64,000 nucleotides of DNA from JAJXZJ01 sp050012855 (GTDB taxonomy: Bacteria > Verrucomicrobiota > Verrucomicrobiia > Limisphaerales > J093), in the NCBI GenBank assembly GCA_050012855.1, contig JBEKGJ010000001.1, forward strand, positions 62,001 through 126,000, written 5' to 3'. This document shows, one piece after another, positions 52,015 to 61,969 of this stretch (position 1 is its first letter; the number at the start of each line of letters is the position of its first letter). The notes under the pieces are model-generated. The model saw nothing but the letters and a program-made list of their open reading frames with translations, made no database searches and was not told the origin of the DNA. A program made the position numbers and the translations under genes.

Positions 52015-52371
52015 GTGCAACAAGTATGTTTAACTTCGTGCGGAAGTCAATCGGGCAAATCTCTCCCCCGCGCAGACATGCGTGGCGGGGTCGGTCCGTA
52101 GTATCGTGCTTTGACGACTCTGCACTTGATTCTGGCTTGGTACCATCGGCCGGGCTGCGTTCACGGATCGGCCACGCCATACGCGGGCTTTTTTTCGCGA
52201 ATCTTTTTCGAGGCGGCTAGAGCAGCGGCAGCGCCGGCCACGGCAGAAATCTCCGGCAGTTGAGGGCCGCTGCTGGCCACTCAACTCTCATCCATCATCC
52301 GCCTCACGCCACCGCCACCACCGGTTGCGCCGGGAAATCCACCTGTGCCGCCGCCGCCGGTTCGACGCCGC
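52015..52371. other. Spacer with R5 repeat
   Basis: 357 bp with no gene between the antitoxin and the peptidase gene. It holds the second copy of R5 and, near 52274, a short actcaactctc motif. Confidence 0.4.
52086..52167. repeat. Dispersed repeat R5, copy 2
   Basis: About 80 bp matching the reverse complement of 47153-47232: ggtccgtagtat.gtgctttg, cttgatt.tggc, ccgggctg.gttcacgga. Several substitutions and two short gaps separate the copies. Confidence 0.72.
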
Positions 52372-53382
52372 TCAAGGACGACCGGAACCACCGGGTTTGG
52401 GCGTGTTCCCGGAGCCAGCCGGCACGGCTGGACCCGCCCCGGCGGCCTGGGCGCGGATGAGGGCGTGCCAGCTTCGTTCGAACGCCGGCAAGCCACCGGG
52501 CCAGTGCCCGTTCAGGTAATCCGTAAAGGCCCGATCCAAGGCGTCTCCTTCCTCGGGGTGGTTGGTGTCGAGCCATGTCGTCACCAGCGTCATGGCGGCA
52601 GGCTGGACACACAGGAAGTAGAAGAGCGAATAGCTCATGGTATAGGCCACGGTGCGATCACCGCCGCCCAACTCGTCCCAGGCCGCGTAGCTCCCCGCGT
52701 CCAGGAGACGCTCGAGCGACGGCAGCTTCTGTTGGTCCAGCCAGCGCGCCAGCAGTCCCCAGCGCTGTCCCTCCTCCTGCCGTCTCATTTTGAAGCGGCC
52801 CGCCGCCGGCGTGCCCAGCAATTCGGCGCTGCCCTCCTTGAACCAGAGCGGGCCCGCCCCCACGAATCCTGCGGTCACGGCATGCGCCGATTCGTGCAAC
52901 ACCACCGCCATGAAATCGTTTGTCCGCTGCTCCCGCCAGACTTCAACCACCGACTCCGCGGACAGCAGCTTGAACTCCGGGGTCTGCTGCCAGCGCTGTT
53001 GCGAACGCGTGTACCCGGCCATGCTGGCGTCCGACTGCCCAGCAAGCTTCGCCCGGGCCGCGTATTCCGCCCGCGTCCGGCTGATGTGATAGGTGATCTT
53101 GAAATCGGCGGGGAGTGACCGATGGAACAAGGTCTGGTGCGCCTTGATAAGCCGCCCCAGTTCGGCCCACACGATCTGGACTTCGTTGGTGGGGAGCGGA
53201 CAGCCGGGTCCTTCGAACCGGATCTCAAACGCCTGGGTCGCGCAGGCCCAGGCGCTCGCCAGGCAGGCGAGCATCCACAGCACGCCGCGCCGCCAGCCGC
53301 GAATTCCACGCCGGCACCGGGGAACTGCCACGCCCGCGCAACCTTGGCCTTCCTTCGCTGTCATCCAGCCAATGTTTGTCAT
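52372..53382 (-). CDS. Exported gluzincin peptidase (peptidase MA/DUF1570-like)
   Basis: A 336-aa protein with a basic head and a hydrophobic leader (about 35-51, VLWMLACLASAWACATQA). The zinc site is HESAH at 163-167; Glu183 in FKEGSAELL is the likely third ligand (HExxH...E, gluzincin pattern). The C-terminal tail is Pro/Gly/Ala-rich. Peptidase MA-like proteins act in the periplasm on unknown substrates. Start 53382 or the ATG at 53364. Confidence 0.75.
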   Translation of the reverse strand: MTNIGWMTAKEGQGCAGVAVPRCRRGIRGWRRGVLWMLACLASAWACATQAFEIRFEGPGCPLPTNEVQIVWAELGRLIKAHQTLFHRSLPADFKITYHISRTRAEYAARAKLAGQSDASMAGYTRSQQRWQQTPEFKLLSAESVVEVWREQRTNDFMAVVLHESAHAVTAGFVGAGPLWFKEGSAELLGTPAAGRFKMRRQEEGQRWGLLARWLDQQKLPSLERLLDAGSYAAWDELGGGDRTVAYTMSYSLFYFLCVQPAAMTLVTTWLDTNHPEEGDALDRAFTDYLNGHWPGGLPAFERSWHALIRAQAAGAGPAVPAGSGNTPKPGGSGRP

Positions 53383-53735
53383 CTGTGATTTCGGTTAAGC
53401 CCACTCCACCCATCCCCGCGGAGCGCAAAATGAGGCCGGCCCAACTCCGGGGCAATGTCGCCCACTTATGGGAAGATGAACAGGGCTGGTTGGCCGGCTG
53501 GTTGCACTTCGGGCTCTGAGTCGGCACGCGGAAAGGGTCTCGTCTCCCGGTCGCGAGTTGCACCCGCGGCCAAACGTGGCTGTCGCCGGGCCAAGTGAAC
53601 GCAAGGTGAAAGCCGGGGTGACGCGCATAGAGGCGGGATCGCACCGGCAACGCCGGTTTCGGCGGGACCGGCAAATCGTCCGCTCGCCGGCCAATTCGAG
53701 GCAGCGGGACCGGCCCCCCACCCAGGCGCGGGCCC
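53383..53735. other. Spacer without recognised gene
   Basis: 353 bp between two minus-strand genes. No gene, RNA or repeat was recognised. Confidence 0.4.
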
Positions 53736-54920
53736 TCATGCCGACGGCAAAGTAAAACGGAAGGTGGCGCCCTGCCCCGGCGCGCTTTCGACGCCCACTT
53801 CGCCCTCATGGGTCTGGACGATGTGCTTCACGATGGCCAGTCCAAGCCCCGTACCACCCTGCTCGCGCGAGCGCGCCTTGTCCGCGCGATAGAATCGCTC
53901 GAAGAGCCGCTCCTGCGCGGCGGGCGGAATGCCGGCCCCCTCGTTGTGGACCCACAGCGCCACCTGTCGCTCGGCGGCGGGCCCGCCACCGATCGTCACC
54001 GGCGTGCCGGCGTTGCCGTATTTGATCGCGTTGTCCACCAGGTTGAACAACACCTGTTGCACGCGGTCGGCGTCGGCGCGGGCGACCAGGCCGGCGGGGA
54101 TTTGGTTGTCCAGCCTGACCTGCCGGGCGGCGGCGCGCGAAGCGAGATCCTCGACCACCCGCGCGGCGACCGGGCGCAACTCGACCTCGTGGAGGTTCAA
54201 CGCCAACTGGCCGGATTCGAGTTGCGAAATGGTCAGCAGGTCCTCGATCAGATAAGTCAGCCGGTCCGTGTGCTTGGCGATGGTCTGGAGGAAGCGCAGT
54301 GACACCGCCGGATCGTCCCGGGCGCCGTCAATCAGGGTTTCGACGTACCCCTTGATCATCGAAAGCGGCGTGCGGAGTTCGTGACTGACATTGGCGACAA
54401 ATTCCTGGCGGGTGTTTTCCAGTTGCTTGAGCCGGGTCAGGTCGTGAAAAACGAGAATCATCCCCTGCCCGCGGCCCTTCGCATCCAGAATGGCGGCCGC
54501 GTTCACCTGCAGGCAACGACGGTCGAGACCAGGCAGGTCGAGCTCATGACCGAGCACCTGGCCCAGGGCCCGGGCGCGACTGACCAGCTCGTGGAGTTCC
54601 TTGAGCCGGACCGCTTCGAGGATCGTGCGGCCGGTTACGTCTTGGTTGACGCCAAAGAGGTGTTCGAAGGTGCGGTTGACGAGCTGGATGCGGCCGGTTT
54701 CATCGAGCAGGAGCACGCCCTCGACCATGCTGTTGAAGAGGGTTTCGCGCTGGGCGTTCGCCTCGGCATTGGTCCGCGTCAGTTGCTCACGCAGGGAATC
54801 ATTTTCGGCGCGTTGGGTCTCGAGGGTGCGCACGGCCTCCCGGCGGCGGGAAGCCTCGCGCCGCCACAGGCCAAAGCCAAGGGCCGCCGCGGCGAGGGCG
54901 ACGAACGCGAAGAGGGTCAT
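53736..54920 (-). CDS. PhoR-like sensor histidine kinase with PAS domain
   Basis: A 394-aa protein with one N-terminal membrane helix (about 1-18), a coiled coil (about 25-60) and a PAS domain (62-165, MVEGVLLLDETGRIQLVN). The HisKA domain has phospho-accepting His180 in VANVSHELRTPLS. The HATPase domain has NLVDNAIKYG, WVHNEGAGI and RSREQGGTGLGLAI. PhoR-type kinases sense phosphate limitation with the Pst system, but phosphate as the signal is inferred from family resemblance. It lies 23 bp downstream of the response regulator gene. Confidence 0.9.
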   Translation of the reverse strand: MTLFAFVALAAAALGFGLWRREASRRREAVRTLETQRAENDSLREQLTRTNAEANAQRETLFNSMVEGVLLLDETGRIQLVNRTFEHLFGVNQDVTGRTILEAVRLKELHELVSRARALGQVLGHELDLPGLDRRCLQVNAAAILDAKGRGQGMILVFHDLTRLKQLENTRQEFVANVSHELRTPLSMIKGYVETLIDGARDDPAVSLRFLQTIAKHTDRLTYLIEDLLTISQLESGQLALNLHEVELRPVAARVVEDLASRAAARQVRLDNQIPAGLVARADADRVQQVLFNLVDNAIKYGNAGTPVTIGGGPAAERQVALWVHNEGAGIPPAAQERLFERFYRADKARSREQGGTGLGLAIVKHIVQTHEGEVGVESAPGQGATFRFTLPSA

Positions 54921-54943
54921 GAAGCGGGGGCCGGCCGGCGCAC

Positions 54944-55627
<684 letters not shown>

Positions 55628-55673
55628 CCGGGCTTTGGTTATCACGCCCGGATGATGAAGCAGCAACGCCCAA

Positions 55674-55690
55674 GTTACAAGCGCGTTACA
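55674..55690 (-). promoter_or_regulatory. Direct repeat, candidate Pho-box-like site
   Basis: On the minus strand TGTAAC-GCGCT-TGTAAC, two identical 6-mers with an 11-bp period, one DNA turn, as for PhoB and other OmpR-family dimers. It is 47-63 bases upstream of the response regulator start, where autoregulatory sites sit. Confidence 0.5.
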
Positions 55691-55749
55691 TTTTGGGTAG
55701 TATCCTGATTTGGTGGGGCGAGGCTCCGACGAGCCGGAAGGAAGTTCAG

Positions 55750-55819
55750 AGTTTCAAGTTTCAAGTTTGAAGTGTTCAGCCCCACCAGAGAATTGCGAAT
55801 TGCGAATTGCGAATTGCGA
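55750..55819. repeat. Two simple tandem repeats in the spacer
   Basis: Four perfect copies of gaattgc (55790-55817) and, before them, a gtttcaa/gtttgaa tract (55751-55772). The 348-bp spacer (55628-55975) also ends with a ctcaactctc tract. No gene is present. Confidence 0.8.
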
Positions 55820-55975
55820 GCTTCGAGTGTCGAATTCGTGAGGGTTTGTGAGGTCGGGGGGGAGGTTTGCCGCGACCCTGCTCCGGCCCCTCAACTCTCA
55901 ACTCACCACCCTCTCAACCTTCCCGCCGGCTCGCGAGGACGCTCGCCCCACCGGGCAAGGCAAGTTCGGACGCTG

Positions 55976-57859
55976 CTACGTTTTGCCGGAGGCCGGGCCG
56001 ACGGCGGACCGGGTCCGAAAACTGGCCCAATACGGGTCGGGCAAGAGGCCCAGGCCGATCAGCGCGAGCTGACTGGCAATGAAGATCATCAGCCACACGA
56101 ATGCCGATTGCATGAAGCCGTAGGAGTGGAGCCCCACGCCGAGCATGTTGACGCCGAACCAGGAGAAGGCGGTCACGATGTTGCCGAACAGGGCGAGGTT
56201 CATCAGGCCCCGCTCGCGCACGAGCCCACCCCAGCGCGCGTGCAGGATCACCGCGTTCCAGAGCACGATCAGGAGCGCGCCGTTCTCCTTGGGATCCCAG
56301 CCCCAGAAGCGGCCCCAGGACTGGTCGGCCCAAATGCCGCCCAGAATCGTGCCGACAAAGCTGAACAGCGTCGCGAAACAGACAATGCCATAAACCATCC
56401 GCGCCAGTGAGCGCGCCGTCGTCGCGCTCAACGACCGCGTGAAGAAGCCACGCACGACGTAGAGCGCCGCGAGAAAGCCGGCGACGAACATGGCCGAATA
56501 GCCCAGCGTTACGGTGAGCACGTGCGTGGTAAGCCAGAAGTTGCTGTCCAAGACGGCCCGCATCATCTCCATGGTGTCGCCGTCGAAGGCCAGGTTGTGC
56601 GCGATGATCTGCGTGACAAAACCGACCGCGGAAGCCATCACCAGGCCGATGCCGTCGCGGTAGAACCGCTCGAGCAACAACCCGAGGATCACCGCGCCCC
56701 AGCCAACGAAGACCGCGGAAGAATAGAGGTTCGTCACCGGCGGGCGGCCCTGGAGGATCACGCGGAAGGCCAGGCCGGCGGTGTGCAGCAGAAACGCCAG
56801 GAACAGGAGCCAGAACGCAGTCCGGTTCAACAGCCGGAACGCGCCAAACCACGAGGCCCAGCCGAGCAGGAAGACCACGAGATACAGCGTCGTGCTCTTG
56901 ATGAATGGCTGCCAGTAGTTGAAAACAAATTCGCAGCGACCCTGCCGCAGTTCGGTCCCGAACCCGCCAGCGAGCGAGCCTTGGTACTCGGCCGCCGCCC
57001 GGTTGAATTCGGCCGGTTGGTTCTGCCGGTACGCAGTGACCATGGCCGCATAGCTCAGGGCGGCGGGTGGCACCTGGCCGGTCTGGAGCCCCGCGAGCAG
57101 GGCGGTTCCAATGTTCGACCAATCATCCCGGCGCATCTCCGGATGGGTGGGTGGAATGATGAGCGGATAGGCCTCCTCGGCCAGCGCCTGGAAGCGTTGG
57201 ACCCACTCGGCCAGATGGCGCATGGCGGCTTCATCGAAGGGCTTGCCCTGTTCACGCGCGGTGGAGGCCGCCAAACCGGGTCCCAACGCCTGCTGATAGG
57301 CCAGTAGTTCCGCGCGGAAATCATCCGTGCCCTCGGGACGGAAGCTGTTCTTGAGACGCTGGTAGATGATCAGCCCGCTGCCGAGCTTGAGCACCGCTTT
57401 CTCGAAGGTGCTCCGGTTAGGGGGCTCGATGTTTTCGGCGCGCCGGGCCTGCTTGTCAACCTCCGCCAGTTGCGGCTCGAGTTCGGCATACGACATGTAG
57501 GGCGTGCCCTCCGGCGGCAGGCGCAGCAGCCCGCGCAGTTCCGGATGGTCCACCCGGAAGATGCGGAGCTGGTCGGCCTGCTCGGGCTTCATTGCGAGCG
57601 CCAGCAGCCAGTCGGTGGCGGACAGGCTGCCGCCGTTGGTTAGGGCGACCGACTGCCGGCCGCGGAGGACGAGCAGCGAATTGCGGGCCACGGAATCGAT
57701 CGGCTGCACGCGCCCGTTCAAAAGCACCGGCAGGCGGCCGAAGGCGGCGGTGTCGAACGCGCTCCGGGCCGGCGGCGGCCGCAGTCCGGCCAGGACCCAC
57801 GCCGCGGCGAGCGCCACCACCAGCCCGGCCACCCAGGGGGTCGTCAACAGTTTTTTCAT
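55976..57859 (-). CDS. ccsA: CcsA/ResC-type cytochrome c maturation protein
   Basis: A 627-aa protein with an N-terminal membrane anchor, a long soluble domain (about 30-320) and eight or so transmembrane helices. The haem-handling WWD motif WGRFWGWDPKENGAL lies near 518-532, and conserved His residues occur in PPVTNLYSS..., TTHVLTVTLGY and GVGLHSYG. CcsA with ResB forms the system II haem lyase that attaches haem to apocytochromes c outside the membrane. It follows resB by 60 bp. The long N-terminal soluble part is an addition to the usual CcsA core. Confidence 0.9.
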   Translation of the reverse strand: MKKLLTTPWVAGLVVALAAAWVLAGLRPPPARSAFDTAAFGRLPVLLNGRVQPIDSVARNSLLVLRGRQSVALTNGGSLSATDWLLALAMKPEQADQLRIFRVDHPELRGLLRLPPEGTPYMSYAELEPQLAEVDKQARRAENIEPPNRSTFEKAVLKLGSGLIIYQRLKNSFRPEGTDDFRAELLAYQQALGPGLAASTAREQGKPFDEAAMRHLAEWVQRFQALAEEAYPLIIPPTHPEMRRDDWSNIGTALLAGLQTGQVPPAALSYAAMVTAYRQNQPAEFNRAAAEYQGSLAGGFGTELRQGRCEFVFNYWQPFIKSTTLYLVVFLLGWASWFGAFRLLNRTAFWLLFLAFLLHTAGLAFRVILQGRPPVTNLYSSAVFVGWGAVILGLLLERFYRDGIGLVMASAVGFVTQIIAHNLAFDGDTMEMMRAVLDSNFWLTTHVLTVTLGYSAMFVAGFLAALYVVRGFFTRSLSATTARSLARMVYGIVCFATLFSFVGTILGGIWADQSWGRFWGWDPKENGALLIVLWNAVILHARWGGLVRERGLMNLALFGNIVTAFSWFGVNMLGVGLHSYGFMQSAFVWLMIFIASQLALIGLGLLPDPYWASFRTRSAVGPASGKT

Positions 57860-57919
57860 GGTCCAACGTGCCTGCGCCCGCAGTCTTTGGCAACAGGCGA
57901 CCTCATAATCATCATCACG

Positions 57920-59077
57920 TTATGCAGCGGGTTTCCTGCGTTTCACAAAACCGACCAGATGGATGAGGAACTGGACCAGCAGCCCGGCAAAGATGAGGGC
58001 ACAGGAAAAATACGGGGTCAGCCAGCCGGGGTTGCGGACGACCTGGAGCACGGAGGCGCGCTCCGGCGACTCGGCCATCATCTGGTATTGGTAAAAAGTG
58101 AGGCCGCCGTAGCGGAGCGGATTGTTCATGCGGATCAAAACCTCGCGGTCCTCGCGGGTGTCGGGCCGCCGCAGTCGCACCCGGCTGGAGAAGTTTTTCG
58201 GAATGTCCGTCCCCGGATAAATGTCGTGTCGCGCTTCGAGGAGGGTCAGGCTGAAATTCTGTTCGTGACGCGCCGGTCGCAGGCCGAGGGTGTATTGGCG
58301 GTTGCCGGCGGTGAAGGATTGGGGCGCACCCAGCAGCGTCGAAACCAGCCAGGTGCCCAGCGAAGCCCCCGGACCGGTCAGCTCGATGACCGCGCTGGGA
58401 TGGTTCCGGTCATCCGTGCCGGTGGCCGGCGGCCGGGGCAAAAGATGCAGGCCATTGCCGAAACCCTGGTTGACCGAGATGGGCAGTGATCCCATGACTG
58501 CGTTGGTGAACAGGTTGCTGTTCGGCCAGGCGGCTTTCACCCGCAGCGTGAACGGCATCCCCGGCAACGGGACCTCCCGACCGGGAACCAAAAACCTCTC
58601 GGGGATGGCAGTGACCTGGTCGCTGGCGGGATCGGTGGTGTCGGTGATCGCCAGCTCATTGAAGCGCATGTCCTCGGAGTAGTTCTTGGTTTCACCGGTG
58701 GCCAGGCGCATGGTGCTTTCGACTTGGAGGAGGTCGGTAGCAAGCTGACCGAGCAGGAGGAGGATCAGCCCCGAGTGGATCATCAACAGGCCGCTCTTGT
58801 TCCAACGCAAGCCGAAGCGCTTGAAGTGAGCGATCAGCAGGTTGACCACCAGCACACCGCCGATGAGATAACCACCGGGCAGCACGGGCACACGCAGCCC
58901 GGTACCGGGCACGGTCCAGCGGACGAACAAGCTGCGAAAGTAATTCGCCTGGACGGCATAGATGCCCTGGTCCACCTGGGCCATGGTACCGACGAACACC
59001 AGCAGGAGGGCGAAGACCAGGCAGACCACCGTCAGCCGCAGCGACGCGAGGAACCGGACGGTGCGATCAAGGAGCAT
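57920..59077 (-). CDS. resB: ResB/Ccs1-like cytochrome c maturation protein
   Basis: A 385-aa protein with three N-terminal helices (about 12-33, 68-83, 95-112) and one C-terminal helix (about 352-375), separated by a large periplasmic domain. ResB family features include FLASLRLTVVCLVFALLLV, KSGLLMIHSGLILLL and NNPLRYGGLTFYQYQM near the end. It partners CcsA in system II haem attachment. Its start overlaps the stop of the upstream lipoprotein gene by 11 bp. Confidence 0.9.
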   Translation of the reverse strand: MLLDRTVRFLASLRLTVVCLVFALLLVFVGTMAQVDQGIYAVQANYFRSLFVRWTVPGTGLRVPVLPGGYLIGGVLVVNLLIAHFKRFGLRWNKSGLLMIHSGLILLLLGQLATDLLQVESTMRLATGETKNYSEDMRFNELAITDTTDPASDQVTAIPERFLVPGREVPLPGMPFTLRVKAAWPNSNLFTNAVMGSLPISVNQGFGNGLHLLPRPPATGTDDRNHPSAVIELTGPGASLGTWLVSTLLGAPQSFTAGNRQYTLGLRPARHEQNFSLTLLEARHDIYPGTDIPKNFSSRVRLRRPDTREDREVLIRMNNPLRYGGLTFYQYQMMAESPERASVLQVVRNPGWLTPYFSCALIFAGLLVQFLIHLVGFVKRRKPAA

Positions 59078-60149
59078 ATTTCACGCTTTGAACGAACTGG
59101 ACGAAGGCCTCTTTCGCACGGCCCACCGCCGCCTCGCCGCCGGTGAGCTTGTAGAACCAGGTGCCGCCGCCGCGCCCGACAAAGGCCGCCACCAGCCGGT
59201 TTTCTTTCTCCGGGTTGGCCACGTCCACGAGGAAGGAGCCGGCGTCCGCGCCGGGCAGCGGGGTGAGCAGTTTCGCCAGCTCGGCCTCCGTCACCGGGGG
59301 TAGCCCGATCTGGCCACGCCAGCGGTTCACATTGGGCAGCGGCCCGCCCCCGGTCCCCGGCAGCGTGACCACGGTGATTTCCGCGGGTCCGTCCGCGCCC
59401 GCGGCGAGGAACTTGGCCAGTTGCATCGGGCCGGGTGTCGTCTCCTGCCATCCCGCCGGCACGGTCCAGGATGGTCTGGCCGCCGAGGTGGCCGGACTCA
59501 TCACCGGACCGGGAACTGCCGGGACCGGACCAGCGACCGCCGGCGCGGCCGGGGCCGCCGCCGCTGCGAAGACGATGTCCTTCAGGAAGGCAACGAAAGC
59601 CGGTTTTTGGGCGGCCACGAGCTTGTCGTCCCCGGTCATCTTGAAAAACCAGGCGGTGTCGCCGCGATGCAAGATGGCCGCGAGCAGGCGCGTCGGCTTG
59701 CCCGCACCAGGCGATGTGCCAACGAAATCAAAAAGCCGGGCGGGGCTGCCGGCAATCGCCACCGCCTCGGCAATCTTGTCCATCGGCTCGTGATCCAGCG
59801 GCGGGAGACCGACCTGGCCGCGCCAGCGGTTGGCGTTCTCGAAGTCGCCCCCGCCGGTGCCGGCCAGGGGAATGATGCTGACCTCGGCGCGTTCGCCGGC
59901 ATCGCCGGCGATTGCGAAGGAGCCGACGCGCATGGATCCCGGTGGCAGTTCCTGCCAGCCGGCGGGCAGCCGCCAATGCGGGGTGCCCGGGCCAGCGGCA
60001 TCCTCGGGCGCCATCACCGGCGCGTCACCCGCGTTCTTCGCGGCACGGTAAGAGCGGACCTCGCTGCGGTCGCACCCGGTCCATGCCAGCAGCGCAACCA
60101 CCGCGGCCAGGGACGCCGCCGGAAGCCGTCTATGTTGATAAGAAAACAC
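59067..60149 (-). CDS. Lipoprotein with tandem duplicated domain, in the ResB-CcsA operon
   Basis: A 360-aa protein with a lipobox (LLAWTGC) and two copies of one domain. Copy 1 (about 60-200) has LPAGWQELPPGSM, GTGGGDFENANRWRGQVGLPP and WFFKMTGDDKLVAAQKPAF. Copy 2 (about 230-358) has VPAGWQETTPGPM, GTGGGPLPNVNRWRGQIGLPP and WFYKLTGGEAAVGRAKEAF. An Ala/Pro linker joins them. Function is unknown, but fixed linkage to resB suggests a role in cytochrome c maturation or the respiratory chain. The start codon is GTG. Confidence 0.8.
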   Translation of the reverse strand: MFSYQHRRLPAASLAAVVALLAWTGCDRSEVRSYRAAKNAGDAPVMAPEDAAGPGTPHWRLPAGWQELPPGSMRVGSFAIAGDAGERAEVSIIPLAGTGGGDFENANRWRGQVGLPPLDHEPMDKIAEAVAIAGSPARLFDFVGTSPGAGKPTRLLAAILHRGDTAWFFKMTGDDKLVAAQKPAFVAFLKDIVFAAAAAPAAPAVAGPVPAVPGPVMSPATSAARPSWTVPAGWQETTPGPMQLAKFLAAGADGPAEITVVTLPGTGGGPLPNVNRWRGQIGLPPVTEAELAKLLTPLPGADAGSFLVDVANPEKENRLVAAFVGRGGGTWFYKLTGGEAAVGRAKEAFVQFVQSVKYAP

Positions 60150-60288
60150 CGCTTACGATTAGGTCATCAACCGGATTTTGGCAACTCATTGTGCAAGCGC
60201 GGTGGGGAGGAGTTCCGCCGCGGGGCATCACGCGGATGCCCTTTCCGTTTGCTAAAAGGGGCGTTCTTTGGCAATTACTTCCGCCGAT

Positions 60289-61962
60289 ATGAGATTATTG
60301 GTCCCCGTCGGTCTGGTCGCCGCCCTTGTCGTGGGCAGCCAGGTCTGGCAGTCCGCTGCGGCTCCGACGACCGCGTCTGCCCCGGTGCCGTTGTTGTCCT
60401 GGCACTTCGCCGGCACACAAGCGCTGGAAGGAGGTACGAACGGCCTGGCGCTGCGGGAAATCCTGGCCCAGACCTCAACCCGGCAGGTGATTGAAGCAAG
60501 TGTGGAGCGCCTGGCGAGGACGCCAGACCGGCTGTTTGCCGCCGAACTGCGGACCAGCCATCCCGTCCCCGCCACCCTGATTCGCCCGCTGCTCGACGAT
60601 GCGATGCGCAGCGAATCGTGGGGGGCATTGCGCGGCGCGGGCAATCGGGTGACGGAACTGACGCTGGCGGCGCGGCTGGATGAGACGGCTTCGGCTCGCT
60701 GGGAGAAGAACTGGCAGGCGGCGGTGGCTGCCTTTGGCGCCCCCAAACCCGTCGCCCTCCGCGGCAAGCCGGGCACCGGCTGGGAAGCGCGATGGGCCGG
60801 CGGTTCCACAGTGTCCCGCTTTTTCCGCGATGGCAAGGAGAGCTTCATCAGCCTGGGCCGGGCACCGCTGCAAACGGACACGGCGGTCGTCAATCGAGTC
60901 CGATCAGAAGCCCGTGGGGGCAAGGACTGGCTGACGGTCGAAGCGAACCTGGCGGGACTGGCGGGCCTCTTGAACGTGGCCGCAACACCCGACTGGCCGC
61001 AGGTTCGGCTGAGTGTCGCCGGCAAGGGACCGCATCTGCGTTCGCAGGCACAGTTTACATTCCCGGCACCGCTGAATCTGAAGCTCGATCCGTGGCGGGT
61101 GCCGACGAACACGATTTCGGACCCGATTGTCAGCTTCACGGCGGCGCGCGGATTGCAGGGCTGGCTGGCGGCGAGGCCCGAGATCCAGCGGCTGGGTGCA
61201 CCGGCACCGAACCAGGCCTTCGGCTGGGCCCTGGCCCAAATCCCATTTGCCACGTTCTTCGCCTGGCCCTGGCCCGGGGCAAGCAACCAGCTCCCAGCCC
61301 TGGCCACCCATCTGCCGGCGGTGGCCACGAACTGGTTCCCGCATGCCAACGCCGGTCAGATCACCTACGAAACGAATCTCCACCGCGCCGCGTGGCTAAG
61401 GCTGCCGATCATCGTGCCGTTTATCACCCCGGCCGACCCGCCCGAGGAGGATTTTGTGCTGGCGGGGGTGTTTCCGATCGCAGCACGTCACCGGCCGGTG
61501 CCGCCGGAACTGATCACCCAACTGGCGGCGCCCGCCAGTCTGGTTTACTACGACTGGGAGATCACCGAGGAGCGATTGGCTGGCTGGCGAAATCTGGCGG
61601 CGATCTACGGGATGTTGTCAGGCTATGAACCGCCGCCAACCAACAGTCCGGCGCTGCTCTGGCTGGCGGACACGAATGTGACCCGTTTTCTGGGCAACTC
61701 GGTCACCACGGTGTCCGTGGTTTCGCCCAAGGAGTTGCTCGCGACCCGCACGTCCTCCGCCGGTCTGACCGGCTTCGAGCTCACGCTGCTCCGCCGGTGG
61801 CTGGACGATCCGGAGTTTCCGAAGTTGAGCGAACCGCCTTCGGTCTTTGCCCGTCACCGTCGGAGCCGTCCGCCGGGCGCGACTCCGCCCGCGGTGCAAG
61901 CTCCCCCAGCAGCGATCCGGGCGGCCCCGCCGCGAGTGACTCCCAAACCGACCGCCCCGTAA
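60289..61962 (+). CDS. Unknown exported protein, 557 aa
   Basis: A 557-aa protein with a hydrophobic leader (about 1-22, ...VAALVVGSQVWQSAAA) and a soluble remainder without a recognised domain. It is rich in Ala, Trp and Pro, and the last 45 residues are a Pro/Arg/Ala tail. The start at 60289 (MRLLVPVGL) is preferred over a TTG seven codons upstream. It is 7 bp upstream of pdxJ, so it is likely in the same transcript. Divergent from the lipoprotein gene (starts 140 bp apart). Confidence 0.7.
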   Translation: MRLLVPVGLVAALVVGSQVWQSAAAPTTASAPVPLLSWHFAGTQALEGGTNGLALREILAQTSTRQVIEASVERLARTPDRLFAAELRTSHPVPATLIRPLLDDAMRSESWGALRGAGNRVTELTLAARLDETASARWEKNWQAAVAAFGAPKPVALRGKPGTGWEARWAGGSTVSRFFRDGKESFISLGRAPLQTDTAVVNRVRSEARGGKDWLTVEANLAGLAGLLNVAATPDWPQVRLSVAGKGPHLRSQAQFTFPAPLNLKLDPWRVPTNTISDPIVSFTAARGLQGWLAARPEIQRLGAPAPNQAFGWALAQIPFATFFAWPWPGASNQLPALATHLPAVATNWFPHANAGQITYETNLHRAAWLRLPIIVPFITPADPPEEDFVLAGVFPIAARHRPVPPELITQLAAPASLVYYDWEITEERLAGWRNLAAIYGMLSGYEPPPTNSPALLWLADTNVTRFLGNSVTTVSVVSPKELLATRTSSAGLTGFELTLLRRWLDDPEFPKLSEPPSVFARHRRSRPPGATPPAVQAPPAAIRAAPPRVTPKPTAP

Positions 61963-61969
61963 TCCGCTT

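Noticed and set aside
55790..55817. Four gaattgc units as a CRISPR-like array
   Set aside because: Units are 7 bp with no spacers, so this is a simple tandem repeat.
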